Of a stretch of 64,000 bases of DNA, positions 25,447 through 33,117 are shown piece by piece. Within the stretch, counting starts at the first letter, position 1; every line of letters begins with the position of its first letter. The position numbers were made by a program, and so were the translations under genes. The DNA is taken from NCBI GenBank assembly GCA_036381515.1, contig DASVCR010000030.1, forward strand, positions 1-64,000. The letters are read 5' to 3'. The DNA is from ZC4RG20 sp036381515. Lineage in GTDB: Bacteria > Pseudomonadota > Gammaproteobacteria > Steroidobacterales > Rariloculaceae. The notes under the pieces were generated by a model. It worked only from the letters and a program-made list of their open reading frames with translations. It was not told the DNA's origin and searched no databases.

Positions 25447-25689
25447 ATGAAACTCGCACGGCAAAAGCAGGTAACGATTCCGATCGGCATATGCCTCGGC
25501 TGCTTCAATGCGCAGCAGCAGCTTCGCTTCCCGTTTCTCGTCTACTGCCCGCACAGCGAGACGCTCGCGGTGATACGCGGACCGGACGAGCACGCGACGT
25601 TCCGATGCGCACCGGCGCAGCTCGAGGGCGTGCTGAGGCAGCTCGGTCACGGCAGGGAAGGGTTGCGCAACGCGACGGACGGAGCGTGA
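25447..25689 (+). CDS. Small cysteine-containing protein, unknown
   Basis: I do not recognise this 80-residue protein. It has a CLGC pair at 20-23, two more cysteines (VYCPHSE and FRCAPAQ) and a short amphipathic helix (LEGVLRQLGHG) near the end. The four cysteines could bind a metal, but the spacing fits no standard motif. There is no signal peptide or membrane segment. AGGGGGG lies seven bases before the ATG, and the sigma-54-type promoter supports it as a real gene. It is followed at 13 bases by the YbaK-type gene. Confidence 0.6.
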   Translation: MKLARQKQVTIPIGICLGCFNAQQQLRFPFLVYCPHSETLAVIRGPDEHATFRCAPAQLEGVLRQLGHGREGLRNATDGA

Positions 25690-25702
25690 CCGGGAGGATC
25701 CG

Positions 25703-26203
25703 ATGGGCATCGCGGCGACGCTGCGCAACTACCTCGACCGACACTCCGTCGATTACTCGCTTCTGCAGCACGCCGAGACGAAGAGCACGGCCCGGACCGC
25801 CGAGGAGGCGCACGTGCCGGGCGATCGCGTCGCGAAGCCGGTCGTCATCGAGGACGCGGACCGCTACATCGTCGTCGTGATCCCGGCGACCCGCCGGATC
25901 GACTTCACCGCGTTGCACCGCACGTTCGGCCGCCAGGTCGGGCTCGCGACGGAGCCCGAGGTCGAGGCGCTGTTCAAGGATTGCGCTCCGGGCGCCGTGC
26001 CGGCGCTCGCTCAGGCGTACGGGCTCGACGTCGCCGTCGACGACGCGCTGCTCGAGCTCGATGACGTCTACTTCGAGGCCGGCGACCACCGCGAGCTCGT
26101 GCATCTGTCCGGCGATGCGTTCCGCTCGCTCATGCGCGGCGCGCCGCACGGCCGGTTCGGCGAGCCGATGGCGAACTACGCCGACGGCCGCCGCACGAGC
26201 TGA
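25703..26203 (+). CDS. YbaK/EbsC aminoacyl-tRNA deacylase-domain protein
   Basis: The 166-residue protein has the YbaK/EbsC fold: N-terminal helix (LRNYLDRHSVDYSLLQHAET), RVAKPVVIEDADRYIVVVIP with the conserved lysine, FGRQVGLATEPEVEALFKDC and a C-terminal VYFEAGDHRELVHLSGDAFR strand pair. Members hydrolyse mischarged tRNAs (for example Cys- or Ala-tRNAPro) or act as free-standing editing domains. The exact tRNA cannot be told from sequence. The start follows GGGAGGATCCG. It is probably co-transcribed with the preceding small gene. Confidence 0.87.
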   Translation: MGIAATLRNYLDRHSVDYSLLQHAETKSTARTAEEAHVPGDRVAKPVVIEDADRYIVVVIPATRRIDFTALHRTFGRQVGLATEPEVEALFKDCAPGAVPALAQAYGLDVAVDDALLELDDVYFEAGDHRELVHLSGDAFRSLMRGAPHGRFGEPMANYADGRRTS

Positions 26204-26270
26204 ACGGTCCGCCCGGGCGCTCGCCGCGCGCGCAAGTCGTCCGCGGCGAGACCGCGACGGCTCGCGTGCG

Positions 26271-26453
26271 TCACCTCTGGTCCTGCGTCAGCGACGGGGG
26301 GTCGCTCGCGGGAAAGCTGCCCTCGAGCTCCTCGTCGAGCTGCTTGTCGAGCTGCTCGACGGCACGCTCGGTGGACTCGTGCTCCTTCTCCGACTTGCGC
26401 TTCGTCTCTCGGGCGGCGTCGCCGCGTTTGCGGGTCTCGGGCTTCCGGCTCAT
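26271..26453 (-). CDS. Small acidic PASDPPS-motif protein
   Basis: The 60-residue protein has a basic N-terminus (RKPETRKRGDAARETKRKS), an acidic helix (EHESTERAVEQLDKQLDEEL) and a C-terminal motif EGSFPASDPPS. Small proteobacterial proteins ending in (T/S)FPASDPPS are recurrent but uncharacterised. The start at 26453 has GGGGA seven bases upstream and a sigma-54-type promoter at 26483, so leadered expression is plausible. Confidence 0.72.
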   Translation of the reverse strand: MSRKPETRKRGDAARETKRKSEKEHESTERAVEQLDKQLDEELEGSFPASDPPSLTQDQR

Positions 26454-26482
26454 GTCGTTCCCCGGCTCCAAAACGGAGGCGC

Positions 26483-26498
26483 TGCAAGCCGCATGCCG
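26483..26498 (-). promoter_or_regulatory. Sigma-54-type promoter of the PASDPPS gene
   Basis: The minus-strand site CGGCATGCGGCTTGCA has exact spacing; the first base departs from the consensus. The predicted start near 26471 gives an 18-base leader. Confidence 0.65.
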
Positions 26499-26720
26499 AG
26501 CGGCTGTGGATAACGCTGTGGAAGATCGCTTTCCAGGTTTTGGAACGGTGCAGGCGACAAACTGAATCGATCGGATACGCGATATGAAACTTCAAGAGAA
26601 CAGTGACTTACGCGGTAAACATGATGTAGATCATGATTTTCAGATCTTGAGATGCGCGTCCGCAAAACGGTGGATATCCGCGATCGCTGCACGCCCGCGC
26701 CCGTCGCGGGGAACGAGCGC
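26499..26720. other. Gap with palindrome and lone DnaA-box match
   Basis: This AT-richer gap contains TGTGGATAA (26505-26513, one perfect DnaA-box match) and the palindrome CATGAT-GTAG-ATCATG at 26620-26635. It ends at the SDR stop. No gene or promoter was recognised. The palindrome could be an operator or part of a terminator for the long glgC-glgX-treZ-SDR transcript, whose 3' end lies here. Confidence 0.3.
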
Positions 26721-27590
26721 TCACGACGTGATGAAATCCCCGCCGTTCGGATGGAGCACCTGCCCGGTCATGTACGACGCGTCGGCCGATGCGAGGAAGA
26801 CATAGCTCGGCGCGACCTCGGACGGCTGCCCGGCGCGGCCCATCGGCGTGTTCTTGCCGAACGACGCCACCTTCTCCTCGTCGAACGTCGCCGGGATCAG
26901 CGGCGTCCAGATCGGCCCCGGCGCGACGCCGTTCACGCGGATGCCCCGCTTCACGAGCGACTGCGACAGGCTCCGCGTGAACGAGACGATCGCGCCCTTC
27001 GTGGCCGAGTAGTCGAGGAGCTCGGCGCTGCCGCGGTAGGCGGTCACCGACGTCGTGTTCACGATCGCGCCGCCTGCCTGCATGTGCCGAAGCGCGGCCT
27101 GCGTGAACAGAAAGTACGCGTAGATGTTCGTACGGAACGTTTCCTCGAGCTGCTCGAGCGTGATGTCCTCGACCGCGGATTGCGGCCACTGCACGGCGGC
27201 GTTGTTCACGAGCACGTCGATCCGGCCGCCCGCCGCGCGCGCCGCGTCGTCGATCGCGCGGCGCGGGAAATCGGGATCCTTGACGTCGCCCTCGATCAGC
27301 AGGCAGCGCGTCCCGCGCGCCTCGACGAGCTCCCGGGTCTTCTCCGCGTCGACGCGTTCGTCGCGGTAGAGCACGGTCACGGTCGCCGCGCTTTCGGCCG
27401 CGAAGTGCACGGCGACCGCGCGGCCGATGCCGCTGTCCCCGCCGGTGATCACGCAATGCCTGCTCTCGAGCCGTTTCGATCCGACGTAGCCTTCGCGGAT
27501 GATCTCGGGCTCGGGCCGCATCCGGTGCTCGTCGCCCGGCTGCTTCTCCTGGCGTTGCCGCGGGAAGCCGTCATGTTCGGTGGTGCTCAT
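26721..27590 (-). CDS. SDR family oxidoreductase
   Basis: The 289-residue protein is a classical short-chain dehydrogenase: NAD(P)-binding GGDSGIGRAVAVHF near 50-63, VNNAA, catalytic YSATKGA (Tyr-x3-Lys), and VNGVAPGPIWTPL. The ~35-residue N-terminal extension (DGFPRQRQEKQPGDEHRM...) is typical of the YghA-like SDR subgroup that takes alcohols or glucose-like sugars, with NADP suggested but not proven. The ATG overlaps the treZ stop (ATGA), so it is co-translated with the glucan genes. That link suggests a carbohydrate or osmotic-stress role. Confidence 0.9.
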   Translation of the reverse strand: MSTTEHDGFPRQRQEKQPGDEHRMRPEPEIIREGYVGSKRLESRHCVITGGDSGIGRAVAVHFAAESAATVTVLYRDERVDAEKTRELVEARGTRCLLIEGDVKDPDFPRRAIDDAARAAGGRIDVLVNNAAVQWPQSAVEDITLEQLEETFRTNIYAYFLFTQAALRHMQAGGAIVNTTSVTAYRGSAELLDYSATKGAIVSFTRSLSQSLVKRGIRVNGVAPGPIWTPLIPATFDEEKVASFGKNTPMGRAGQPSEVAPSYVFLASADASYMTGQVLHPNGGDFITS

Positions 27591-29443
27591 CGTGGTTCCT
27601 CCTCGAGCGGCGGCCGCTCTGCCCGGGCAAGTCCTGTCGCGCTTCCGGCTTCGTCGAGAAACCACGCCGCGCACCAGCCTGGAATGCGCTCGGGCAGCGG
27701 CGAAGCGAGCGGGACGCTCGACGCGAGGAGCCGGCCGCGCGGCCACGTGTCGCTCACGACCGGCGCGTCGCCGAGATTCGCGACGAGCGCGAGGTGCGCG
27801 CCGTCCGCGAGCGGCCACGTCGCCGTCAGCGCGCGCTCGCCGAGCATGCGCCCTTCGGCGCGGCGCGCCGGAAGGCGAGGTGTGACGACCTCGTGTCGCA
27901 GCGCGAGGAGCGCCGCGTAGCGCGCCGCCGCATCGGCATGCTCCGGCCGCGTCCGCGCCGACCAGTCGATCCGCGCGGCCGCGAACGTCTTCTCGTCGTT
28001 CGGATCGGGTAGGCTCGCGAGGTCGTGCGCCGCGAAGAAATGCGCGAACTCGTTGCGGCGGCCCTCCCTGACCGCGTCGGCGAGCTCGCCTTCGAAATCG
28101 CAGAAGAACGGGAACGGGCTCGGCGCGCGGAGCTCGTCGCCCATGAAGAGCAGGATCGGTCCCGGCAGGAGCAAGAGCAGCGTTTCGGCCGCGCGCATCG
28201 CGTCGGGCGGCGCGAGCGTCCACAGGCGCTCGCCGAACGCGCGATTGCCGATCTGATCGTGGTTCTGCAGGAAAGCGACGAACGCGGCAGGCGGCAGGTC
28301 CGCCGACGGCTCGCCGCGCGGCCGGCCGCCCCAGTGGGTCGACGGTTCGCCCTGGTACGCGAAGCCCTCGGTCAGGCAGCGCAGCAGGCGCCGGGCCGGC
28401 TCGTCGTAGTCCTCGTAGTAGCCGCTCGCCTCCGCCGTCAGCAGCACGTGCATCGCGTGATGGAAGTCGTCGTTCCACTGCGCGGCGTACGTCCGCGGCC
28501 GGCCGTCGGGCCGGCGCGCGAGATGACGTGCCTCGTTGTTGCCGTTCTCGAGCACGAGGTGCACCTCGCGGCCCGTGACACGGCGCTCGACGGTTTCCGC
28601 GAGCTCGGTCAGAACATGCCGGTCGGAATCGTCGATGATCGCGTGCACGGCATCGAGCCGGAGGCCGTCGAACCGGTACTCGACGAGCCAGAAGAGCGCA
28701 TTCTCGATGAAGAATGCGCGCACCGGCGCCGACTGCTCGCCGTCGAAGTTGATCGCGTCGCCCCACGGGGTCTGGTGACGCTTCGTGAAGAACTGCGGCG
28801 CGTAGTGCGACAGGTAGTTCCCGGACGGCCCGAAGTGGTTGTAGACGACATCGAGGAACACCATGAGCCCCAGGCGGTGCGCCGCCTGCACGAACGCCTT
28901 GAGGTCCTCCGGGCGTCCGTAGCTCGCGCGGAGCGCGAACGGCAGGACCGCGTCGTAACCCCAGCTGCGCCGGCCGGGGCCGTCGGCGACGGGCATCAGC
29001 TCGACCGCGGTCACGCCGAGGCGCTCGAGCTCGGGCAGCCTCTCGGCCGCGGCCGCGAGCGTGCCCTCGGGAGTGAACGTGCCGACGTGGAGCTCGTAGA
29101 ACACCGCGTCGCGCCACGGCCGGCCGCGCCAGTCGGCGTTGTGCCATTCGTACGCGGTCGGATCGACGAGCTCGCTCGGCGCGTCGGGCCCGTCCGGGTT
29201 GAAGCGGGACGCGGGGTCCGCGACGGGGCGGGGGAGGCCGTCGATCGCGAACGCGTAGCGGTCGCCGGCCGCGGCGCCCGGCACGATGCGCTCGTGGAGC
29301 CCGTCCGGCCGGCGCTCGAGCTCGAAGCGCCGGTCGCCGCCGAGGCGAACCTCGACCTGCTCCGCCGCGGGCGCCCACAGCCTGAAGCGCGCGCCTCCGG
29401 GCGCGAGCTCGGCGCCGAACGGCATCGAGTGCATGCACCTCAT
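27587..29443 (-). CDS. treZ: Malto-oligosyltrehalose trehalohydrolase TreZ
   Basis: TreZ releases trehalose from maltooligosyl-trehalose made by TreY. The 618-residue protein has an N-terminal CBM48-like domain (ARFRLWAPAAEQVEVRL), then RDAVFYELHVGTFTPEGTL, the nucleophile Asp264 in FDGLRLDAVHAI, Glu299 in LVLENGNNE and LQNHDQIGNR. The YGRPEDLKAFVQAAHRLGL and GDAINFDG motifs are TreZ-specific. Of three close ATGs, 29443 was chosen because it forms ATGA with the glgX stop and has GGAG eight bases upstream. Its partner TreY is not in this window. Confidence 0.95.
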   Translation of the reverse strand: MRCMHSMPFGAELAPGGARFRLWAPAAEQVEVRLGGDRRFELERRPDGLHERIVPGAAAGDRYAFAIDGLPRPVADPASRFNPDGPDAPSELVDPTAYEWHNADWRGRPWRDAVFYELHVGTFTPEGTLAAAAERLPELERLGVTAVELMPVADGPGRRSWGYDAVLPFALRASYGRPEDLKAFVQAAHRLGLMVFLDVVYNHFGPSGNYLSHYAPQFFTKRHQTPWGDAINFDGEQSAPVRAFFIENALFWLVEYRFDGLRLDAVHAIIDDSDRHVLTELAETVERRVTGREVHLVLENGNNEARHLARRPDGRPRTYAAQWNDDFHHAMHVLLTAEASGYYEDYDEPARRLLRCLTEGFAYQGEPSTHWGGRPRGEPSADLPPAAFVAFLQNHDQIGNRAFGERLWTLAPPDAMRAAETLLLLLPGPILLFMGDELRAPSPFPFFCDFEGELADAVREGRRNEFAHFFAAHDLASLPDPNDEKTFAAARIDWSARTRPEHADAAARYAALLALRHEVVTPRLPARRAEGRMLGERALTATWPLADGAHLALVANLGDAPVVSDTWPRGRLLASSVPLASPLPERIPGWCAAWFLDEAGSATGLARAERPPLEEEPR

Positions 29444-31542
29444 TCCTTCGTCTCCAGTCGAAGCAGCGCGAGCGAACGGCCGTCGAGCCGATACGGCCCG
29501 GGCGCGACGTCCGCGGCGGCCGGAGCTTCGAGCGCGGTGTCGACGACCCGGCGCCATACGCCGCCGCGGTCGGGCAGCGCGAAGTCGATCGGCTCGTAGT
29601 GCGCGTTCAGGAGCAGCAAAAACTCCTCGTCCTCGATGCGCCGGCCGTACGGATCGACGTCGAGGAACGCCTCCGCGTAAAGCAGGAGCCCGACGCAGCG
29701 CGCGAACGCGTTCCGCCAGTCGTGCTCGGACATCTCCTTGCCGGCAGGGGTCAGCCACAGCATCGACTGTCCCATCGGCTCGCCGATGCGTCTCAGGAAA
29801 CGCCGCCTGCGAAACGCCGGATGCTTGCGGCGCAGATGCACGAGTCGGGCCGTGAAGCTCATGAGCGCATCGTCGGCCGCGTCCCAGTCGAGCCAGCTCA
29901 GCTCGTTGTCCTGACAGTACGTGTTGTTGTTGCCGCGCTGCGTGCGGCCGAGCTCGTCGCCCGCGAGCAGCATCGGGATGCCGTGCGACAGGAGCAGCGT
30001 CGCGAGGAAGTTGCGCTTCTGACGGCGGCGGAGCGCGAGGATCCCGGGATCGTCCGTCGGGCCCTCGACGCCGCAGTTCCAGCTTTCGTTGTGCGCTTCG
30101 CCGTCGCGGTTGCCGTCGAGGTTCGCGTCGTTGTGCTTCTCGTTGTAGCTGACGAGATCCTCGAGCGTGAAGCCGTCGTGCGCGGTCACGAAGTTCACGC
30201 TCGCGTACGGCAGGCGGCCGCTGCTTTCGTAGAGATCGCTCGAGCCGGTGAGGCGGTAGGCGAGGTCGCCGAGCACGCCCGGATCGCCCCGCCAGTAGCG
30301 GCGCACCGCGCGGCGGTACCTGTCGTTCCACTCGGCCCAGCCGATCGGGAAGTTGCCGACCTGGTACCCCCCTTCGCCGAGGTCCCACGGCTCCGCGATC
30401 AGCTTGACCTGCGACAGCGTCGGGTCCTGGTGGATGATGTCGAAGAACGTGCCGAGCCGCTCGACGTCGTGCAGCTCGCGCGCGAGCGCGGACGCGAGGT
30501 CGAACCGGAAGCCGTCGACGTGCATCTCGGTGACCCAGTAGCGGAGGCTGTCCATGATCAGCTGCAGCACGCGCGGATGCGTCATGTTCAGCGTGTTGCC
30601 GCATCCCGTGTAGTCGACGTAGTAGCGCGGATCCGTCGGCGAAAGGCGGTAGTACGCAGCGTTGTCGATGCCGCGGAAGCAGAGCGTCGGACCGAGGTGA
30701 TTGCCTTCGGCCGTGTGGTTGTAGACGACGTCGAGAATGACCTCGATGCCCGCCGAGTGGAGCCGCCGCACCATCGTGCGGAACTCGTTGATGTGGCCCG
30801 CCGCGGTGTAGCGCGCGTCGGGCGCGAAGAAGCCGATCGTGTTGTAGCCCCAGTAGTTGCGCAGTCCCTTGTCGACGAGGTGCCGGTCGTCGACGAAGCT
30901 CTGGATCGGCATCAGCTCGACCGTCGTCACGCCGAGCTCGAGCAGATGATCGACGACGGGCTGCGTGCCGAGCGCGCCGTACGTGCCGCGCAGATGCGGC
31001 GGCACGTCCGGATGGCGCGCCGTGAAGCCCTTGACGTGCAGCTCGTAGATGACGGTGTCGCTCCAGGGGACCGAGGGCCTCCGGTCGTCCCCCCACGTGA
31101 ACGCCGGATCGACGACCTCGCAGCGCGGCATGCCGGCCGCGTTGTTGCGGCGGTCGAACGACAGGTCCTCGCGCGGATGGCCGATACGGTAGCCGAAGTG
31201 CGCGTCGCTCCACTTGATCTCGCCGCGGATCGATTTCGCGTACGGATCGAGCAGCAGCTTGTTCGGATTGAATCGGTGTCCCGCGGAAGGGGCGTACGGG
31301 CCGTAAACGCGATAGCCGTACAGGAGCCCCGGGCGCGCGAGCGGCAGGTAGCAGTGCCAGACCTGATCGGTGTGCTCGCGGAGCGGGATCGCGATCGGCC
31401 CCGTGCGGCCGCTCTGCTCGAACACGACGAGCTCGACCCGCTCCGCATGCTCGGAGAAGAGCGCGAAGTTCACGCCCTCGCCGTCCCACGTCGCGCCGAG
31501 CGGATAGGGCCGCCCGGGCCAGACCGGCGTCGCGCGCGTCAC
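29440..31542 (-). CDS. glgX: Glycogen debranching enzyme GlgX/TreX
   Basis: GlgX/TreX is an isoamylase-type alpha-1,6-glucosidase that removes branches from limit dextrin or glycogen. The 700-residue protein shows CBM48 (PYPLGATWDGEGVNFALFSE), VIYELHVKGFT, YWGYNTIGFFAPD, nucleophile Asp348 in VDGFRFDLAS, Glu384 in LIAEPWDLG and VTAHDGFTLEDLVSYNEKHN (Asp). Its length fits TreX. The GTG start overlaps the glgC stop by four bases (GTGA), and its stop is coupled to treZ. In this operon it would make linear chains for TreY/TreZ. Confidence 0.95.
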   Translation of the reverse strand: MTRATPVWPGRPYPLGATWDGEGVNFALFSEHAERVELVVFEQSGRTGPIAIPLREHTDQVWHCYLPLARPGLLYGYRVYGPYAPSAGHRFNPNKLLLDPYAKSIRGEIKWSDAHFGYRIGHPREDLSFDRRNNAAGMPRCEVVDPAFTWGDDRRPSVPWSDTVIYELHVKGFTARHPDVPPHLRGTYGALGTQPVVDHLLELGVTTVELMPIQSFVDDRHLVDKGLRNYWGYNTIGFFAPDARYTAAGHINEFRTMVRRLHSAGIEVILDVVYNHTAEGNHLGPTLCFRGIDNAAYYRLSPTDPRYYVDYTGCGNTLNMTHPRVLQLIMDSLRYWVTEMHVDGFRFDLASALARELHDVERLGTFFDIIHQDPTLSQVKLIAEPWDLGEGGYQVGNFPIGWAEWNDRYRRAVRRYWRGDPGVLGDLAYRLTGSSDLYESSGRLPYASVNFVTAHDGFTLEDLVSYNEKHNDANLDGNRDGEAHNESWNCGVEGPTDDPGILALRRRQKRNFLATLLLSHGIPMLLAGDELGRTQRGNNNTYCQDNELSWLDWDAADDALMSFTARLVHLRRKHPAFRRRRFLRRIGEPMGQSMLWLTPAGKEMSEHDWRNAFARCVGLLLYAEAFLDVDPYGRRIEDEEFLLLLNAHYEPIDFALPDRGGVWRRVVDTALEAPAAADVAPGPYRLDGRSLALLRLETKE

Positions 31543-32810
31543 GCGACCTTGCGCGCGGCGGCCGTCTTCTCCGACTTCGGCGTCCGCCGCGTCACGAGGA
31601 CGATGCCGCGCGGCGAAACGTAGTGCTCGTAGCGCTCCGCGTCGTCGAACAGGTCGCCGCCGAGGACCGTGTTGTCCGGGATCACGCAGCGGCTGTCGAC
31701 GACGACGCGATCGAGCGAGCAGTTGCGCCCGATCTTCACGTCCGGAAGCAGCACCGAGTCCTTGATGCGCGAGTGCGGGCCGATCTCGCAGCCCGACGAT
31801 ACGACGGAGTGCAGCAGATCCCCGGCAACGACGGCGCCGTGGCCGATGATCGACGCGTGGATGCGTACCGAGTGGCTGACGAGGGCCGGCGCCGAGCAGC
31901 GGACGTGTGTCCAGATCGGCCACGCCGGGTCGAACAGATCGACCTTCGGGCCGTCCTCCCGCACGAGATCCATGTGCGCGCTCCAGTACGCGTCGATCGT
32001 GCCGACGTCGCGCCAATAGCCGGGATCCGTGCCGTTCCGTGCCTTGAACGAGAAGCCAAACACGCGCGCCGTCGAGATCGCTTTCGGCAGCACGCTATAG
32101 CCGAAGTCGTGCGCGGAGTCGGGATCGGCGGCATCGTCCTCGAGCCGCTCGAACAGCACGTCGCGGTCGAAGATGTAGATTCCCATCGACGCGAGCGTCA
32201 CGTCGGTGTGTCCGGGGCTCGGCTGCGGCCGATCCGGCTTCTCGTCGAAGGACCGCACGCGGCCGTCGCGGTCCATGCCGATGATACCGTACGTGCGCCG
32301 GGCCTCGTCGATCGGGACCTCGACGCAGCCGACCGTGATCTCGGCGCGCGCCGCGACGTGCGCGTCGAGCATCCGCGAGTAGTCCATCGCGTACACGTGA
32401 TCGCCCGCGAGCACGAGCACGTGATCGGGGTCGAGCGCTTCGATCAGATCGCGGTTCTGATGCACGGCATCGACCGTTCCCATGTACCAGCGCTCGCCGC
32501 AGCGCTGCTGCGCGGGCCAGATCTCGATGAACTCGCCGAGCTCGCGGCGCAGGAATCCCCATCCCTGCTGCACGTGCCTGATCAGCGACTGCGACTTGTA
32601 CTGCGTCAGGAGCGCGATGCGCCGGATATCCGAGTTGACGCAGTTCGACAGCGTGAAATCGATGGCGCGATGATGGCCGCCGAACGGCACGGCGGGCTTC
32701 GCGCGCCACTCCGTCAGGCCCTTCAGTCGCGTTCCGTTTCCCCCCGCGAGGATCAATGCCAGCGTGCGGCTGCGTCCGCGGCTAGGAGCGGAACGGCTGC
32801 TGTTCTCCAT
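31539..32810 (-). CDS. glgC: Glucose-1-phosphate adenylyltransferase GlgC
   Basis: GlgC makes ADP-glucose, the rate-setting step of glycogen synthesis. The 423-residue protein has the nucleotide-binding loop LAGGNGTRLKGLTEWRAKPA, IDFTLSNCVNSDIRRI, WYMGTVDAVHQN, LAGDHVYAMDY, and the beta-helix C-terminus with allosteric-site positions (KIGRNCSLDRVVVD). Glycogen synthase glgA is not in the window. ADP-glucose might also feed the GlgE route through GlgM elsewhere. It is the first gene of glgC-glgX-treZ-SDR. The ATG lies about 230 bases after the predicted transcript start. Confidence 0.96.
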   Translation of the reverse strand: MENSSRSAPSRGRSRTLALILAGGNGTRLKGLTEWRAKPAVPFGGHHRAIDFTLSNCVNSDIRRIALLTQYKSQSLIRHVQQGWGFLRRELGEFIEIWPAQQRCGERWYMGTVDAVHQNRDLIEALDPDHVLVLAGDHVYAMDYSRMLDAHVAARAEITVGCVEVPIDEARRTYGIIGMDRDGRVRSFDEKPDRPQPSPGHTDVTLASMGIYIFDRDVLFERLEDDAADPDSAHDFGYSVLPKAISTARVFGFSFKARNGTDPGYWRDVGTIDAYWSAHMDLVREDGPKVDLFDPAWPIWTHVRCSAPALVSHSVRIHASIIGHGAVVAGDLLHSVVSSGCEIGPHSRIKDSVLLPDVKIGRNCSLDRVVVDSRCVIPDNTVLGGDLFDDAERYEHYVSPRGIVLVTRRTPKSEKTAAARKVA

Positions 32811-33051
32811 GCGAGCGAATCCTCCTGCGCGTGCTTACGGCGCTCCGGCCGCGGGCGCGGTCGGCAAGTTGCAAAACGGCTCGGGTTTTCCCATCTTTGA
32901 ATCGTCCGGCGCAGGAGCGTGTCGGCGGTCGGACGCTCCGCTCTGCAGCTGCCGACGGTCGGCCGGTAAGGGCGCCGTCCGCGGCCTGCATCGCGAGCCG
33001 ACCTCCCGCGCAAGATGATGCTCGGAAACGGTCGAGTCCCCGTCGAAGCGA
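32811..33051 (-). other. Long 5' leader of the glgC operon
   Basis: The only sigma-54-type promoter in this gap points at glgC but lies about 230 bases from its start, so an unusually long leader is predicted. I saw no second promoter, no T-tract and no recognisable riboswitch core. The weak AAAAC...GTTTT hairpin near 32870-32890 is not a convincing terminator. The leader may be a regulatory target, but this is inference. Confidence 0.35.
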
Positions 33052-33067
33052 AGCAAACACCGTGCCA
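33052..33067 (-). promoter_or_regulatory. Sigma-54-type promoter of glgC-glgX-treZ
   Basis: The minus-strand site TGGCACGGTGTTTGCT has exact spacing and matches the consensus. The predicted transcript start is near 33041. Confidence 0.72.
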
Positions 33068-33117
33068 TGGCGACGGGCGCAGGAGCGGCAATGGCATGGA
33101 ACTTGGAGACCACGGGC

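Noticed and set aside
26505..26513. DnaA-box match TGTGGATAA
   Set aside because: A single box with no cluster, no AT-rich unwinding region and no dnaA or dnaN nearby; not an origin.
33092..33107. Sigma-54-like site TGGCATGGAACTTGGA
   Set aside because: The -12 GC is replaced by GG, and its start would fall at the M48 start codon, so it is unlikely to function.
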